Positions 1 through 12,878 of a stretch of 64,000 nt of DNA are shown here, in pieces. Source of the stretch: Verpa conica. Lineage: Eukaryota > Ascomycota > Pezizomycetes > Pezizales > Morchellaceae. The translations under genes and the position numbers were made by a program. The first letter of the stretch is position 1. Every line of letters begins with the position of its first letter. A model generated the notes under the pieces. The model saw only the letters and a program-made list of their open reading frames with translations. It did not search any database and was not told the origin of the DNA. The stretch is from contig JAUFSD010000011.1 in assembly GCA_033030425.1 (NCBI GenBank), positions 1,364,001-1,428,000 of the forward strand, in the 5' to 3' direction.

Positions 1-2629
1 TTACATTTGCCATGGTTAAATTCCGTTGATGTGACGGTTATAGTGATACAGGCCTCCGTAGACCGGGGTTGGCATCACACTGATCGGCCTTACCCGACCC
101 GCCGGGTACAAGCAACGAAGTCTGCACCTAGAAAAAGATACTGGCAGTGAACGCTTAGTAAATAAGATTTCTACATAGTTTTGATTTTGTGTGGTATTTG
201 GTCGCTTGCTAAAGGTCTTTCTGTGGCTATAGTGATTTAAGGAGGATCGCGTTGCCTCGTACATACAAAACCTGACGGACTTTATTTTTCGACAGTGGTA
301 GTGCCAACTGGTATATGTATACCAAGGAGCACCGCACACGAAAGCCCTTCACTTACTCGGGGCGCCTATTACTCGGGACGACGCTCGCCAGAGCGATCTT
401 TAACTAGTAGGGCTGCCGCATGGCCTCCGAAAAGCAGTGAGTAGTGACTCTTATGCACCATGAGCTTTCGTTTCATTCAGGTATGCAGGCTATCCAGAAG
501 AGGAAACGTAAGCACCTAATTTTATTCGTAGAGTTACTTCTAGCCAGCTCATCAAGAGCGGCCTACAGGGCCAATCCACAATTGTATATACGTATTCTAA
601 ATGTTCCACATAACTTTTATTTCAGCATTTTCCCCATATTCCACGCATTCCACTCTGCATGCTCCATATACTATATATTTCCTTTAGAACCCTAGTAATC
701 CTATGGAGCTTGCCTATCCGGCCTAAATAGCGAAAATATCCCGCCCAACCGGATCCAGCAAATCTCATTACTAGTAGCCGGCACTCGTAAAGTGCTGGTC
801 TGTTTTGAACGGGCTGCATTTTGATGCTATGGTGTTATCAACTTTTATCAGTAGAGTACAACTAGAACTCCTATAGATAGGGTAGAAGATCAATTTCGAG
901 TACAAAAGTAGCTCGGTTGAGGGTTTTTTAATAGATGGGCACTCGTGTCAATTTACCGAAGTGTGTCCTTCCCCTAATCTTTAGAGGAGTGCAAATCTAG
1001 GTATTCGGAATCGGGCGCGTGTGTTGAGTTATCTTGGGTCTATTTGATGGCGAGGCTGGTCATCTGTCCTGTCGTGGCTGGCTGAGAATGAAACGCCAAT
1101 ACACACTGTATTTAAATTCCCTATTCTGTACTAGTTGCATAACAGGACCACCCTACGTTTTGTTTTTTCTAGCTCCCACTCCTAGCTCTTGCTCCTACAA
1201 GTATTGAGTGATTCCCCACCGATATGTTTTGTGCACTGTACACATACAAACGGTCTTACCTTTCCATCGCCTTCGGCAGCTTGTTCTTTCCTACAAGCAA
1301 TCTCGCTTCTTTCATCAGGGCTTGATAGTCTGCTCTATTTTCCCACACCTACAAGTAGACGATCTCATTTCAACAGGGATACACTGAAATTGTTTTGGCA
1401 ATCTACGGGTATTATTTCGCCTCATATCATTCTTGGGGGGCTCTGGCAATCTATTCTCTCCTATTGTTTCTATAGTTTGACCATATATACTATCGCGATG
1501 ATTACTAATTTATAGCTAAGTGGCCTAGCCACAGTAGTAGCCACAAGTCGCGTAGCGCACACAGCCATAGCTGCTTAGTAGCCCCGCTTTTCTAACCTAG
1601 ATTGCTATTAAACATCGCAAGTGTTTCTAGTATTCTTATTTGTTATACTTACGACCTACCATATGTCTTTCTTACATTCCACCAATCATCCCTAAATTAT
1701 GACCCCACACAGACTGAGCTAGGCGGGGTAATTATTTTATATTGACCAGGGCTAATAATTAATCCCATAGGACAGACCCCCCGTATACGGCTGAGCCAAG
1801 TGCCTCGAGCATCATTGGGCTATTTTGCGCAATGAACAGCGTAAAACCCTCTGCGGACCCATATGCCGACCCAAACGTAAACGACCATCTGGCGATGCCA
1901 AATGCTTTACAGTCTCTGACAAGAAAGATCGAGATATCGGGGCCAGTGAGCAGGGGCCTTACAGTCAGTACAATTACTAGAGGCTTTGCCGCAAGACCGA
2001 AAGACCAATAAAACCTTAATTTCGAACCCCCATGTCTCTCGATCTTTGTTGCCGGAAGCTGTACAAGCACATACACACGCAGGTGACTTAAACCAGGATA
2101 GTACGTGTCAATAAACACCTAAAATTTGAAAGCCATGCTTGGGGCTGGTATGCCACTTCATCCACATTGACAGAACGAGCTAAGAGAGGCAAATTAGAAC
2201 CAGTCGATGTCATGTAAAAGCCATTTTACACGATACTCATAAAGAGCTGGCCTTTTGGGAGCTGACCGGGCTCGTATAATATCAAAGTATTGCCTTTCAT
2301 GATTTAGTGACATGCAGACTTAGTCTGTTCTAAAATAATCAGCCCTTACAGCAAGACTCTATGGATATCTTCATCCACATCTCAACGTTCCCCCGCACGG
2401 AATGTCCCGACCCGCTATTTAAGCGGCCTACCAACATATATCTTCTCACGGGATTAGATCTTGCTACCTGGAATAGCTCATAAGATATCACATTCTCTAT
2501 GGCTTAAGTTTTGATTGGTTACAAGCAAACGCTATGGATTTATATGGGTTAGGCATCAGAATACGCAATATTGGGGTCACGAGCCTACCCGTAATTTCAT
2601 GATGTTTCCGGACTAGACTGGGTTTTCAT

Positions 2630-2634
2630 ATAGG
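2630..2634. repeat. Target-site duplication ATAGG, left of Copia
   Basis: ATAGG immediately precedes the left LTR and is repeated exactly at 7818-7822 after the right LTR. This is the 5-bp duplication expected for Copia integration, and it fixes the element boundaries. Confidence 0.85.
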
Positions 2635-2959
2635 TTTTAAACAATAGGCTAAGAGTAAACTGTAGGACAGATATAACTAAAGAACAAACTTGATTGATAC
2701 CTAAAGAAAGACGCAGGAGAAGCCTGCTTATATAGTTACAAATCCGCTAACATAAAAAACATTCCGTAATCCCAATACAAAGTAAAAGCCAATCCGTCAC
2801 CATACAATTCTTCCGATGCTCGGATAGAATTTCCTTCCGTCGGTTATACTATTCCCCCGCTTGGTTACCCTACCGGACCATCCGGGATTCTATTCCTCCG
2901 GTGTTGCCACACCCCGTATTCGCCACACTTAACTTCACAGAGTGTCACTCATTCCAACA
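2635..2959 (-). repeat. Copia 3' LTR
   Basis: Read on the minus strand it starts TGTTGGAATGAG and ends TTGTTTAAAA. It pairs with 7492-7817. The gag-pol stop codon (2949-2951) lies inside this LTR. Confidence 0.93.
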
Positions 2960-4944
2960 CCCTCCCTTGCTCAAGACAGTTAAGTTGTTTAAGAAAAGTT
3001 ACATGTTTCAAACGCCCCAGTCCCTTAGTAAATAAATCTGCTGCATTGTCCGCAGTTGGTACATATGAAAGTAAAAAATCCCCGGCTAAATACCTTTCTC
3101 GAATATAATGAAAATGTGTTTCGATGTGTTTCGATCGACGATGAAAAACTGGATTTCTGGTGAGAGCTAGTGACCCGGTGTTATCGCCGAATAGTTCGTA
3201 AATGCGTTTCTGTTCTGGCCAGAGTGCTAGTTCGTCGAGTCCTCTTTTTAGCCACACCATCTGTCTGGCGGCCTCCGATAATGCCATGTATTCCGCTTCT
3301 GTCGACGAGATGGCTACTGATTTTTGTTTCTCGGTTTTCCACGTGATTAGGCAGTTGTTGAGTACGAAACAGTTGCCAGAGAAAGATCTTCGGGAGTCCA
3401 TGTCAGAGGCGTGACTTGCATCGGCGAATCCTTTTAGTGACATGTCCTGGCTGGGTATTCGTGGGTATACTAGTGCTTGGTGAATAGTCCCTCGCAGATA
3501 ACGAAGTACTCTCTGCAGTGCTACTGTGTGTTCGGGTCCTGGATTAGACGAGAATTGTGATAAAAAGGTTACCGCGAATGCTATGTCTGGTCGAGTGCCT
3601 AGTGCGGCGTACATTAACGACCCTACTATTGCCTGATAGTGTGCTATTTCCAGGCTGGTAGCTGTTCCTGGTTCTGCCGCTATTAAGCCATGATTCTCGA
3701 AGGGAGTGGTGACCGTTCGGCATTCCATCATATCAAACCGTTCGAGGACTTGTTGGATGTAGGCTGACTGGCTCAGGGCTATTTGTTGTTCGGAAACCGT
3801 TACTTTTATCCCAACTATCCAGCTTATTTTTCCCCCATCTGTCATCCGAAATGTTTTGGCTAGGTGCGAGGCCACTCGCTTGTCTTCTGCCGTGTCGCAG
3901 AAAAAGGTTCCTAAGTCATCGACGAAGGCGGCTATAATTAGGGTTCCGTTCTGATTTATAAACACGCTTGGGTCGAAGGAACTTCGTCTTAATCCTAAAA
4001 TTTCGAGTTCTTTGAATAGCACGGCGTGCCATTCTCGAGGTGACTGTTTTAGTCCGTAGAGAGTTTTTCGAAGTTTTAGTACTTGTCCCCCCTTTACTTC
4101 GTACCCTAGTGGTTGTTCGACGTATACTTCTTCTTTTAGTTTTCCATTTAAGAAGGCATTTTTTACGTCGCTTTGTCGTGTGTCCCATTTTGCTGAATGG
4201 GATGCCATAATTGCGAACAGCATTCTTAGGGACTCGTACCGAAACACCGGAGAGAAGGTTTCTTCGTAGTCGATTCCGTGTATTTGAGAGAATCCTTTGG
4301 CCACAAACCGTGCCTTGTACCGAGTAACCTCTCCGTTTGGTCCCAATTTTTGGGTATACACCCATCTGCTTTTGACTACCTTTTTGGGTTGAGGGGGTCT
4401 TGGAACTACTTCCCATACTTCGTTGAGGATTAATGCCTCGTATTCTTCCTCCATGGCTCGTTTCCACTCTTCTTTGTTTTCGCCGTTTGTGGCTTCTTTG
4501 AAGGTCGTAGGGCAGGAGGTAACTGTCAAGAGTTCTTCCACTAGCCGGGCAGGTTTCCTGACTTCTCTTTGTCCTTTTCTTCTGACTAAGGGAATATCGG
4601 CATCTTTGGGTTTAACCCATTCGTTTGGGTGACTTGGTGCGCTTGGTGGTTCCGATCCAAGCGGCCATCGTGGGGGAGTGGAGGGTCCTTGTCCCATATC
4701 TTCCATATCCTCATCTTCGAAAGTCATGGTTATTTCCCCTTCTTCTTCTCCTTTGTCACTTTCGGAGGATTCGTCTGACGTTTCTTGTTTTTCCCTAAAA
4801 CTTCCTGGGAAGTTGACGGGCTTTACCAATGGTAAAGGTGGTAGTTCTTGATCAGAGAGTTGAGGGGAGTTTACTAATTCTTCTTCCCTTGGTCTGATTT
4901 CTTCTTTTTCTTTTTCCGAGTCTGATGACGATTCGGATGATGAG

Positions 4945-4978
<34 letters not shown>

Positions 4979-7391
4979 AGGAGAAAGGTCGTGCTGGGAA
5001 GAAACCATTCGTGACTTCTTTGTTTTTGGCCGTAGGTTTCTCAAAACGAACGTCTCTGCTCCTAATTATCTGTTTTCTGGCAGGTATATAGACTCTATAC
5101 TCTTGTTGGCTTTCTCCAAACCCACAGATTTTTCCTTCTTCTGCTCTTGGGGATAATTTAGTCCCTGGTTTCCTTGTTTCTGGTGGACAAAAGACATAGG
5201 CCGTTTCTCCGAAGTAGCGAAGGTGTCCTATCGTTGGTTTCCGTTTGTAGTATGCTTCGAAGGGGGTTTGTCTTTCCAGTGACGAATGTGGTAGGCGATT
5301 TTTTACATGAGTTAGCATTGCCACTGCCTCCCCCCATAGGCTTGGTGGTAATCCCGAGCTGACTCCCGCGGTTCGGACTAGGTCTTGTATGGTTCGATTG
5401 AATCTTTCTGCTACTCCATTTGACTCATGGGAGTAGGGAACAGTTGTTTCGTGTTTAATGCCCTTTTGACTGAACACTTCTTTGAGGGTAGTGTTGACGT
5501 ACTCTCCCCCATTGTCCGTTCGAAATCTCTGTACGGTTAGGCCTGTTTGCGTCTCTACCGCTAGGATATACTTTCTGATGGCTTCTGGTGCATCACTTTT
5601 GTTTTTGAGCAGAACAACCACGGTGAACCGTGAGAAATCATCAATTAGGGACATGAAGTAATGATACCCTCCTGGTGCCTGAGTTGATTGCTTTCCACTG
5701 AGATCTGAATGGACTAACTCCAGTATCCTGGATGTTTTGGACGTACTAGGGGCTCGTGGTAATTTGGTGGCTTTTCCTAGCTGACAGGCTGTGCATCCTT
5801 CAAATTTGTCGGGTAGGAGTTGAGGGTCTTGTACCATTCTTTTTATCTTCCTTAGCCCATCTGATGGGAGGTGGCCGAGTCGTTGATGCCATAGTGAGGA
5901 TTTGTTGACTGTTAGTGCTGTTGCCGTGACCTTGGCTTGATCCAATGTGTACAGGCGGCTTTGTTCGTCTAGAGTTATTTTTCCTTGGACTACTCCGTCC
6001 TTTATTATGCGTATTTCTTTCCCTTTTCCTTCCATTGTGAACCCTTTTTCGGCTAATCTTCTCCACGATATAAGGTTAGTACTGCCAAGTTTGGGTACGT
6101 GAAGTACTTTGGTTAGCACTATTGGCATTATGGATCCCTCAATATGAGCCGTGCTGTTTCCGGAAATTGGAATATTGTGTCCTGCCGCATTAACCATCCC
6201 TGTTTGTGTTGTTACCGGTCCAAAGGTTCTTCCTGACATATGGTCGGTGGCTCCTGTATCGAAAATCCACTGGTCTTGTCTTCCAGTGGTTGTTGTGAGG
6301 CAGTGATTGTTTTGTTCGGTGACCATCAGGGGGTCGGCAGGTCTTTCCCAGTTCATGTCCGTCCACTCGTCGGCGTATTCCGGTGCGCTTATCTTGGGGG
6401 AGAATTCAGGGTATTCGGTGTCGATAAAGCATTGATCCATGAAGGAGACGTATGGCGTAGTGGTGACCCAGCATGCTACTGTTATTTCGCTTATATTGGC
6501 TGAATTTTGTTTGGCTTCCTTTTTTGCCTTTTTCTTCTTGTTACATTCCTTCGTGGTATGGTTTTTGTAATAGTCGCCATTCTTCTTGCAGAAACCGCAT
6601 TCTTTGGTAGGGTCCCTACTTGGTGGTTTTCCTCCCGCCGGTTTTTGGCCATTTTTGACATTGAAAGATCCTGCATCCGGGCCAGAGATTTCCCGATTTT
6701 GGGCAATGGCCATGAGTTTGTCGTGTATTTCAGCGAACGTGATGGATTCTTTGCTGAGAACGTTTTCGACTACGTTTGCAAGGCTTTCGTGTCTGAGAGT
6801 TTGTAGTAGGAAGTTCTTTTTGGACATGTTGGACTTGGTCATATTTTTTAGGTGCCAGGCAAAATCGTCCGCGTCGTCCTTTTGGGCTCCCGCACACTGT
6901 TGTATAACTGTTCGCCATATATTGGCAAAGGTGGTGAGATGATCTTTAAGCGAGATCTCGGGTGAGTACTGTAGACTCGTGAGGTTGGCAAATGTCATGA
7001 AGAGTGTGGTGACGGTTTGAAGATCAAACTGTTCTTCCAGGGCTTTCCATAAAACTGCCGGGTTCCCATCTTGGGGGATCACATCTTTGACTTCTTCGTC
7101 AATGTTGTTGAGGATGAAGGAGACTGCCCAGTTGGTCTTGTCTTCCCACTTCCGGTATGCCTTTTTGTAGGCTTTCTGACTCGCTAAGTGATCCGCCGCG
7201 GATGTTTCGGAGGTGGAGTCGTATGTTCCTGGATCGACCGGTTCTTTGGCGGTGCCTTTGACGATGTCGATCGTTCGGTAATATTTAAGTGCGACTTCGG
7301 CTTCAAACCTCCACTTGCGATAGTTGTCCTTGCCAGTGAGTTTCTTGGCAAGGGTTGGAATACGGCTGGGGTTGCTTTCGTTGTCGGACAT
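2949..7391 (-). CDS. Copia gag-pol polyprotein
   Basis: A single 1480-residue ORF carrying all Copia functions in Copia order, with integrase before reverse transcriptase. Gag-like region about 1-240. Zinc knuckle C265/C268/H278/C283. Aspartic protease DTGA at 378-381. GAG-pre-integrase with H502/H507 and C533/C536. Integrase DDE at D562, D626 (TDNGGE) and E662 (AERFN). A serine run at 804-819 opens an acidic linker to about 900. Reverse transcriptase about 990-1240 has D1075 and the FVDD box 1156-1159. RNase H about 1320-1450 has D1324, E1365/E1367 and D1403. The length is normal for the family and there is no frameshift. Gag/Pol stoichiometry is not explained by any visible recoding site. 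The start at 7391 is the first ATG after the primer-binding site. The zinc knuckle spacing (x9 between C and H) is longer than the usual x4. Confidence 0.95.
2960..2970 (-). promoter_or_regulatory. Copia polypurine tract
   Basis: On the minus strand GCAAGGGAGGG directly abuts the 3' LTR start TGTTGG. Its position and purine content match a plus-strand priming tract. It also encodes part of the gag-pol C-terminus. Confidence 0.8.
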
Positions 7392-7476
7392 CGTTTCGAA
7401 GTGTTTTCAAACGGTATGGATCAAAGAGATGTTGCTGTTGCTTATTGTTTGTGCGTAGTGGAAGCTTTTTTATCGA

Positions 7477-7491
7477 GCCGGGCTCATAACC
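7477..7491 (-). promoter_or_regulatory. Copia primer-binding site for a half-tRNA (initiator Met)
   Basis: The plus strand here reads GCCGGGCTCATAACC, directly next to the 5' LTR. GGGCTCATAACC is the anticodon stem-loop of eukaryotic initiator tRNA-Met. The element RNA is therefore complementary to the middle of that tRNA, not its 3' CCA end. This matches the half-tRNA priming known for Drosophila copia and yeast Ty5. Confidence 0.75.
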
Positions 7492-7817
7492 TTTTAAACA
7501 ATAGGCTAAGAGTATGAACAGAGACAGATATAACTAAAGAACAAACTTGATTGATACCTAAAGAAAAGACGCAGGAGAAGCCTGCTTATATAGTTACAAA
7601 TCCGCTAACATAAAAAACATTCCGTAATCCCAATACAAAGTAAAAGCCAATCCGTCACCATACAATTCTTCCGATGCTCGGATAGAATTTCCTTCCGTCG
7701 GTTATACTATTCCTCCGCTTGGTTACCCTGCCGGACCATCCGGGATTCTATTCCTCCGGTGTTGCCACACCCCGTACTTGCCACACTTAACTTCGCAGAG
7801 TGTCACTCATTCCAACA
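7492..7817 (-). repeat. Copia 5' LTR
   Basis: A 326-bp partner of 2635-2959, ending at plus-strand CCAACA, followed by target duplication ATAGG at 7818-7822. Differences from the other LTR are a few substitutions, one A indel and a small patch near the left end. Confidence 0.93.
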
Positions 7818-8419
7818 ATAGGCATATATGATTGAAGTGGGAGAAAATACTACCAGACTACAAAAAGGTGCCTTGGCTGTTGGGTCACTGCATGAAACCC
7901 ACTTAAAGGCTGAGAAAGCTGAATTTTCCCAGAACCTCAGAAAATAGGGTGTACTCCCTCTCTGTATGTGGACCCCTCGGAAAGGTCATGAGATTACGGA
8001 TCTTGAAGGACGACTAATTATATAGGGGGGTTGTTTAATAGGTGGGGATTATACATAGGGCCTAGCTCCTCCATACACTTTACCAGGTGAGTTATATTTG
8101 TCGCTAGGTATTTTCCCCCGAACTACCCTCAGCCAAAAGGAACATTCTGATTCTTGCTGTATAACAGGTCATAAATTCTTCCGTCTGATCTAAGTTTCCT
8201 ACTGCAGTGTTACCTAAGAGAATTCGTCCGGCTGCAGTAGGGATTAACGTGCGTAGGACACTGTCTTAACGCAAGTACAACAGCTCTAGTACGTGGCTTC
8301 AATCTACTCCACTGAAGACTTCTACAAGTTACCCCGAACAAGTTTTACGATACTATTCGAATCTACCATAACTGCGCATGTCAGTCAACGATATTCTTAC
8401 CCTAGCTAATAGTATATTC

Positions 8420-8433
8420 GGGGGGGGGGGGGG
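8420..8433. repeat. Poly-G tract (G14)
   Basis: A run of fourteen G in an otherwise unremarkable non-coding stretch between the Copia element and the first zinc-finger gene. Confidence 0.9.
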
Positions 8434-8910
8434 TTGGAGAAACTCTATCACAAAAAGTGGGACACCTAGGAGTCTTATATTGGCCATTGGGCTACGATAT
8501 AGAGTTTAGATGAAGTTATGACCCCTACTAATGCAACTTGGACACCCAACTCGTCGTTCTATAAGGGACCTGCCGGATGGTCCAACAATTACCCTGCGGA
8601 TAAATTGAGTATACCGCGGAGACTCTAATAGAATTTACAAATATAGTTCGATACATGCACCGGCTGTATTATGATTACTGAGGTCTCTTCTAGTGGGTAT
8701 AGGGCAAGCAGCTGCATGATAAATATGCAATGCAAGACGTCGAACCGAGTTTGTCGAGCACATGATTGGCCAGGTATCATCATGTTATAGTAGCTGATCC
8801 ATGTACAGATAGAAAATAATTTTGCAGGGTTACAGTACCACGCTCCAGAGTGTATAGAGTACTACCTGATCTTCCTAGGCCTGACCGTCGCCCCTATGAT
8901 AGAACCTCTA

Positions 8911-8951
8911 ATTAAGTACTACTTATTGGCACTCAATCCCCCAAGGGAACC
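8911..8951 (+). promoter_or_regulatory. Conserved upstream element of zinc-finger gene A
   Basis: TACTACTTATTGG, then ACTC and CCCCCAAGGGAACC (8938-8951), 66-79 bp before the ATG. The same arrangement precedes the other three paralogues at nearly the same distance. It is likely part of the core promoter or 5' leader. Confidence 0.55.
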
Positions 8952-9016
8952 AGTTTGCTCATCAGACAATTTGCGCGTAGCATCCTACATTATCCCCCTC
9001 TCCAGACTTTAATAAT

Positions 9017-9592
9017 ATGACCTCCAAAGATTATCATACATCTGAGAATGCAGAAGCCCAAGACCATAGGGCCCAAGTACCTACTACCAGTGCGAGCCAG
9101 TTTAATCCACAGCAGTGGCCCCAAGTACTTCACACAGCCCTCGACTCTGGATGGCCGCCAAGCAGCTTGGTACATAGCCAAGTGTACGCACCAACCTTGC
9201 CCTATGATTCCATAAACTGACTAATTGCACTTACCAGTTACCCGTACAACCGACCTACATATACCGCGCAAGGTAACGATGGTATATCCTGGGCCATAAC
9301 TGGCGTAGAGTCTACCACTGCGTTTACCTTATCAGCACCGCCCGATAGAACCGGTCGACGCTATAATGTTGTCCGGGGGCTCCGGAACGGCTACGCTATT
9401 GCAATGGATCCAAATGCCTTTCGTGTACTACCTGGGTATCTCAAAGAAAGGAATATTCACGGGGTACTCGATTGCTTTTGGAGCTGTAAAAGAAGCCGCT
9501 TTGGGAGACAGGGGTTTCTAAAAAGGGGTAACTTAGTAGCTCACCTCCGGTCTTGTCATAAACAGGCTATCCCAGATGGAGCTCCTGTTTGA
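9017..9592 (+). CDS. Small Q/N/P-rich protein with atypical C2H2-like zinc finger, copy A
   Basis: Two exons, 9017-9183 and 9238-9592. They are joined across a 54-nt intron (donor GTACGC, branch GACTAAT, acceptor CAG, phase 2) and give 173 residues. Taken separately, the two reading frames look like unrelated short ORFs. The intron is supported by the same phase and position in three paralogues. The N-terminus is polar and low in complexity. The C-terminus has LPGY, then a finger with C135/C139, an 18-residue loop containing GF and RGNL, then H158 and C162/H163. This resembles fungal C2H2 fingers but with a longer loop. Role unknown: DNA or RNA binding is inferred from the finger and basic loop only. 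Synonymous differences dominate over amino-acid changes in the finger when copies are compared, so the protein has been under selection. Confidence 0.75.
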
Positions 9593-12500
9593 CTTCCTTG
9601 GTACTGGTGGGTTGCGTGGGAAAGGGGGCAGGACTTTGTAGGTCTAAATTTTCTCAATGGAATTATCTCCTTATTTGGGTTATGTAAATATTATCTAGCT
9701 GGGTGTAAGTTAGCCGGCTGGAGGTTATGATTACGTAATTTCCCTATGTAGACCTAAATACCAAAGTTTCTCCTCGGAGAAATAATGATCCTGAAGGAAA
9801 ATGTGCCCGAGAAAGAAATTAGCCCAACCTCCTTGTATCCCAGAGTAAGCATACTAGATTCTACGGTACGGGGTAAAAGGCCAGAATCCCCTCCCCCCCC
9901 ACACCAAAATTCCCTTAAAATTAATAAGCTAACTGGCGTATTTAAATTACTAATTCTCAATAGCTATGCAGCCTGTTTTAGGTAGGAGGAGGTTTTAATA
10001 AATTACCCTGAGGTCCAATTGGTATACCCCGGGTTTGCTGGTTTTGATATCTCTAAAAGATTAACTTAAAACCATCCCCAGTAAAATTATTGCTGTGGTG
10101 CTTATCAGCTATTAGGGTTTTCTAAGACCTCACAGGGCACTGAGTGGAGAGTGGTCTTTATTGATGGCAAAATAGAATTTAGTCTTTCAGAAATCTCACT
10201 TCAAGGCCTCTTATTCTTGCCCTTGAGGATTTACAGTTATTTAGAGGTATATCTACCTGTTAGAAGCCGAATATAATTCTAATATATCTGTTGGCTCATC
10301 GGTTTTGGGGTGATATTTGGTGTGGGTGGTTCTGGCCTTTTGCTACCGCAATTATAGTAGACTAGTTGCTGCCACCCGCCGTAAGATAACAAACGCGGGT
10401 AATATTAAGAATTAAATGAGAAGACAAAACCTTACCCCAAATAGACAGATTCTACCTTCTTCGGTTCTTCCAGATATCAATTTGTCCCCAATGTCAAAGG
10501 CCTGAAGTACCCTATATCTCACCTCCCAATGGGTTGACTTGGGCAGAGGCCGGCGCAGGTTCGCGTGAGGCTCTATCAGGACCCCCGCAGTTTACCTTTA
10601 ATACTTGCTAATACTCCTACGGCTTCAAAAGAGCAAGGTAGATATCTAGACCTAGTTCAATAGGTCAAAGTAATGGGTTGTCGCATGCTTTTACTCCTGC
10701 GCCAAGACTCCGTGAGAGCCAGAGTAGCAATCAGTAGGAAATGGTAGGAGAGCGTGGAGGACTACTCGATACGATCTCGAGCATGTGGAAAAAAGGAAAA
10801 AGACCTCTAAATCATTGGTAATAACTACAAGGGTCTCTCTACGGTTATCTCCATTACCATCATGATAGGTTAGTACCTGCATTGCAGCTCAGGCTCCTGT
10901 TGAGGTGGGGAGGCTCCACTCGAAGAGTAATTGCGAGCAGGGCTAATAATATGCAGGCCCAGTTCAATTCAAAAGTGTCTTGCAACTTCGAGTAGAGGTA
11001 GTCTCGTGTCCGCCCCCTACGGCGCAGCTTACTGCGTGACCGTAAAGTCTGGAGCACTAAAGTCCTGCAATCTTTCGGAGCTACCCCCGAAAACCTCTGA
11101 CAAACTCTGCGAAGCCCGGGGTTTTTGATAACCTCCGAAGGTACTTAGGATTATGCGAAGCTACCACACAATTCTGAGTACCAAGTAGCGCTCCGAGAAC
11201 CTCCGAAAGACATGACTTGCCGGGAGGTTTCCAGCTAGTTTGGGGGCTCCTCTAGCTGGCTCAGATCTTTCATAGGTACTTAAGTTTGCGTGGAACCAGT
11301 ACTCAAACTCAAGTACCAAACCTACCCTGAGAGCCCCGAGCTAAAATATGTCTAACATGCGAACTGGACAAGCTCAGAGGGGTTACTATACCAGACACTA
11401 CGGTGCTACGCAGCAAGTAGTGGATCTGGGCATGAGATTAATGAGGAAGTAAAGAGTTTAATCGGTCAAATCAGGTCACGACGTGCGAGCAGTTTTGTCA
11501 TAAGGCGCAAGTGTGGCACATGATGGTGCTTAGTCAGGGTGGGGGAATTTAAGCCCCCGATGATCACTCCACTCGGTAGATACCTTTAGGAACTAATCAT
11601 AGCAAAAATTCTCAGTACTCGTTGCTATTCACTCACGTGTTTAAAGTAGTAGGGTCGAAATCTTTATGCCAAAAACATTCGTATGGGCAAGGACGACCAC
11701 CCTAAATAAGACTAATAACAGCTAGGATTGCCATGATGAAATCATTTTCGGTCTTACTTATCTTCCAATACTTTTCGGGTCACTAGTTTCTAATAGGTTT
11801 GTGTCGCCGTTGCAAATTTCCGACCTAATTACAGTCAGCCTTTATTCCCGGTAATAGACCTAGAAACTACGGAAAGACGCACAGAAACAGACAACTATCT
11901 AAACAGAGTAAAGGGTGTCCTAAATAGAGTAAAGAGGTATGGTGTACTATACTCCATCGAATTTAAGAAACCCTAACCCAGCCACACAGGGGTAAAGGCC
12001 ACGAAATGACTGTGAGTAACATTCGGGTCAGGCTTCTCAGTTACTCTCTAAAAATACGTCCTGTTATAACACAAGAGTCTAGGAGCTTCGTTTTTAGAAT
12101 ACGACCCCTAGTATTGTTGTACTATGGTTATTGGCTATGATTATGGCTCAGCTTTGGGGTTGTCTCGAGTTAGAAGGGGTTTGTTAGCTACTTTGATCTG
12201 AGCTAAGGCTGGCTACTTCGCTAGGGGTATACAGAGCCATGCTTAGTGATCATTTCTCTAACGGGCGTCGTCTTACAAGGAGGTTTAGGGCGCAACTTTA
12301 AGTTCGTGTGATCATGAGTAAGGTATGCCCGGAACAGAAAGGGGGAGCCTAGGCGCTATTACTTAAGGCGACGTCTTTACTGAGAAAATTATGCTTTTCA
12401 TGCTTATAATTTCATTGGTCTTTGATGTACGCACATTCCCACCTCTAGTCCAAAGGTTGTCCAACTATGTAATAACATGGGTTAGAGTCATTTCTGATAG

Positions 12501-12772
12501 ATGACTAACCAATCCGCGATACCCGGAGTGAAACACGTACTACACTACACCAGGACTAGTCAGATAATGAACAAATAGTACGAACATTTAAGGTTATGCT
12601 TCTAGGTCTACTATATACTCTCTTAGTCCCTATTTGACGTGTAACTAGTCTTGCCATCACCTCAGGAGCAACTATATATATATTAAAGAATCTTTTTTCT
12701 AGCCTCTACAGAGTCCCTTCGGTAGAGTAGTAGTATTAGTGGGCTTTATTTTCTACGCTGCTGCGGTTGTCA

Positions 12773-12878
12773 CCGATGCTGGTAGATTAGTGATCAAGTG
12801 ATTTATCCTAATTTGTCATGCAAAGATAATCTCTCCACCAAAGATAAATCGCCTAGCCCACTGATTCATTAGCGTCGC
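12773..12878. mobile_element. Short hairpin MITE, copy 1
   Basis: About 106 bp made almost entirely of two imperfect inverted arms (CGATGCT..GATTAGTG..GTGATTTATC and its complement GATAAATCGCC..CACTGATTC..AGCGTCGC). The middle contains AAAGATAATCTCTCCACC. A clearly related copy lies at 28973-29075 in a different position relative to the array blocks, so it moved rather than being copied with the array. No target duplication is evident. Confidence 0.6.

Larger units (their letters stand above)
2635..7817 (-). mobile_element. Complete Ty1/Copia LTR retrotransposon
   Basis: A 5.18-kb element on the minus strand. It has near-identical LTRs at 2635-2959 and 7492-7817, one uninterrupted gag-pol ORF, a primer-binding site, a polypurine tract and a perfect ATAGG target duplication. 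The LTRs differ at only a handful of positions plus a small rearranged patch near their inner AT-rich end, roughly 97 percent identity by eye. Insertion is therefore fairly recent compared with the surrounding array, whose units are much more diverged. All expected domains with their catalytic residues are present, so the element may still be functional. It interrupts array unit 1 between its flanking blocks and the zinc-finger gene. Confidence 0.95.

Noticed and set aside
1759..2118. 119-codon minus-strand ORF in array unit 1
   Set aside because: The homologous blocks in units 2 and 4 do not keep this frame open.
4900..6942. Plus-strand and other-frame ORFs inside the Copia element
   Set aside because: Shadows of the gag-pol frame.
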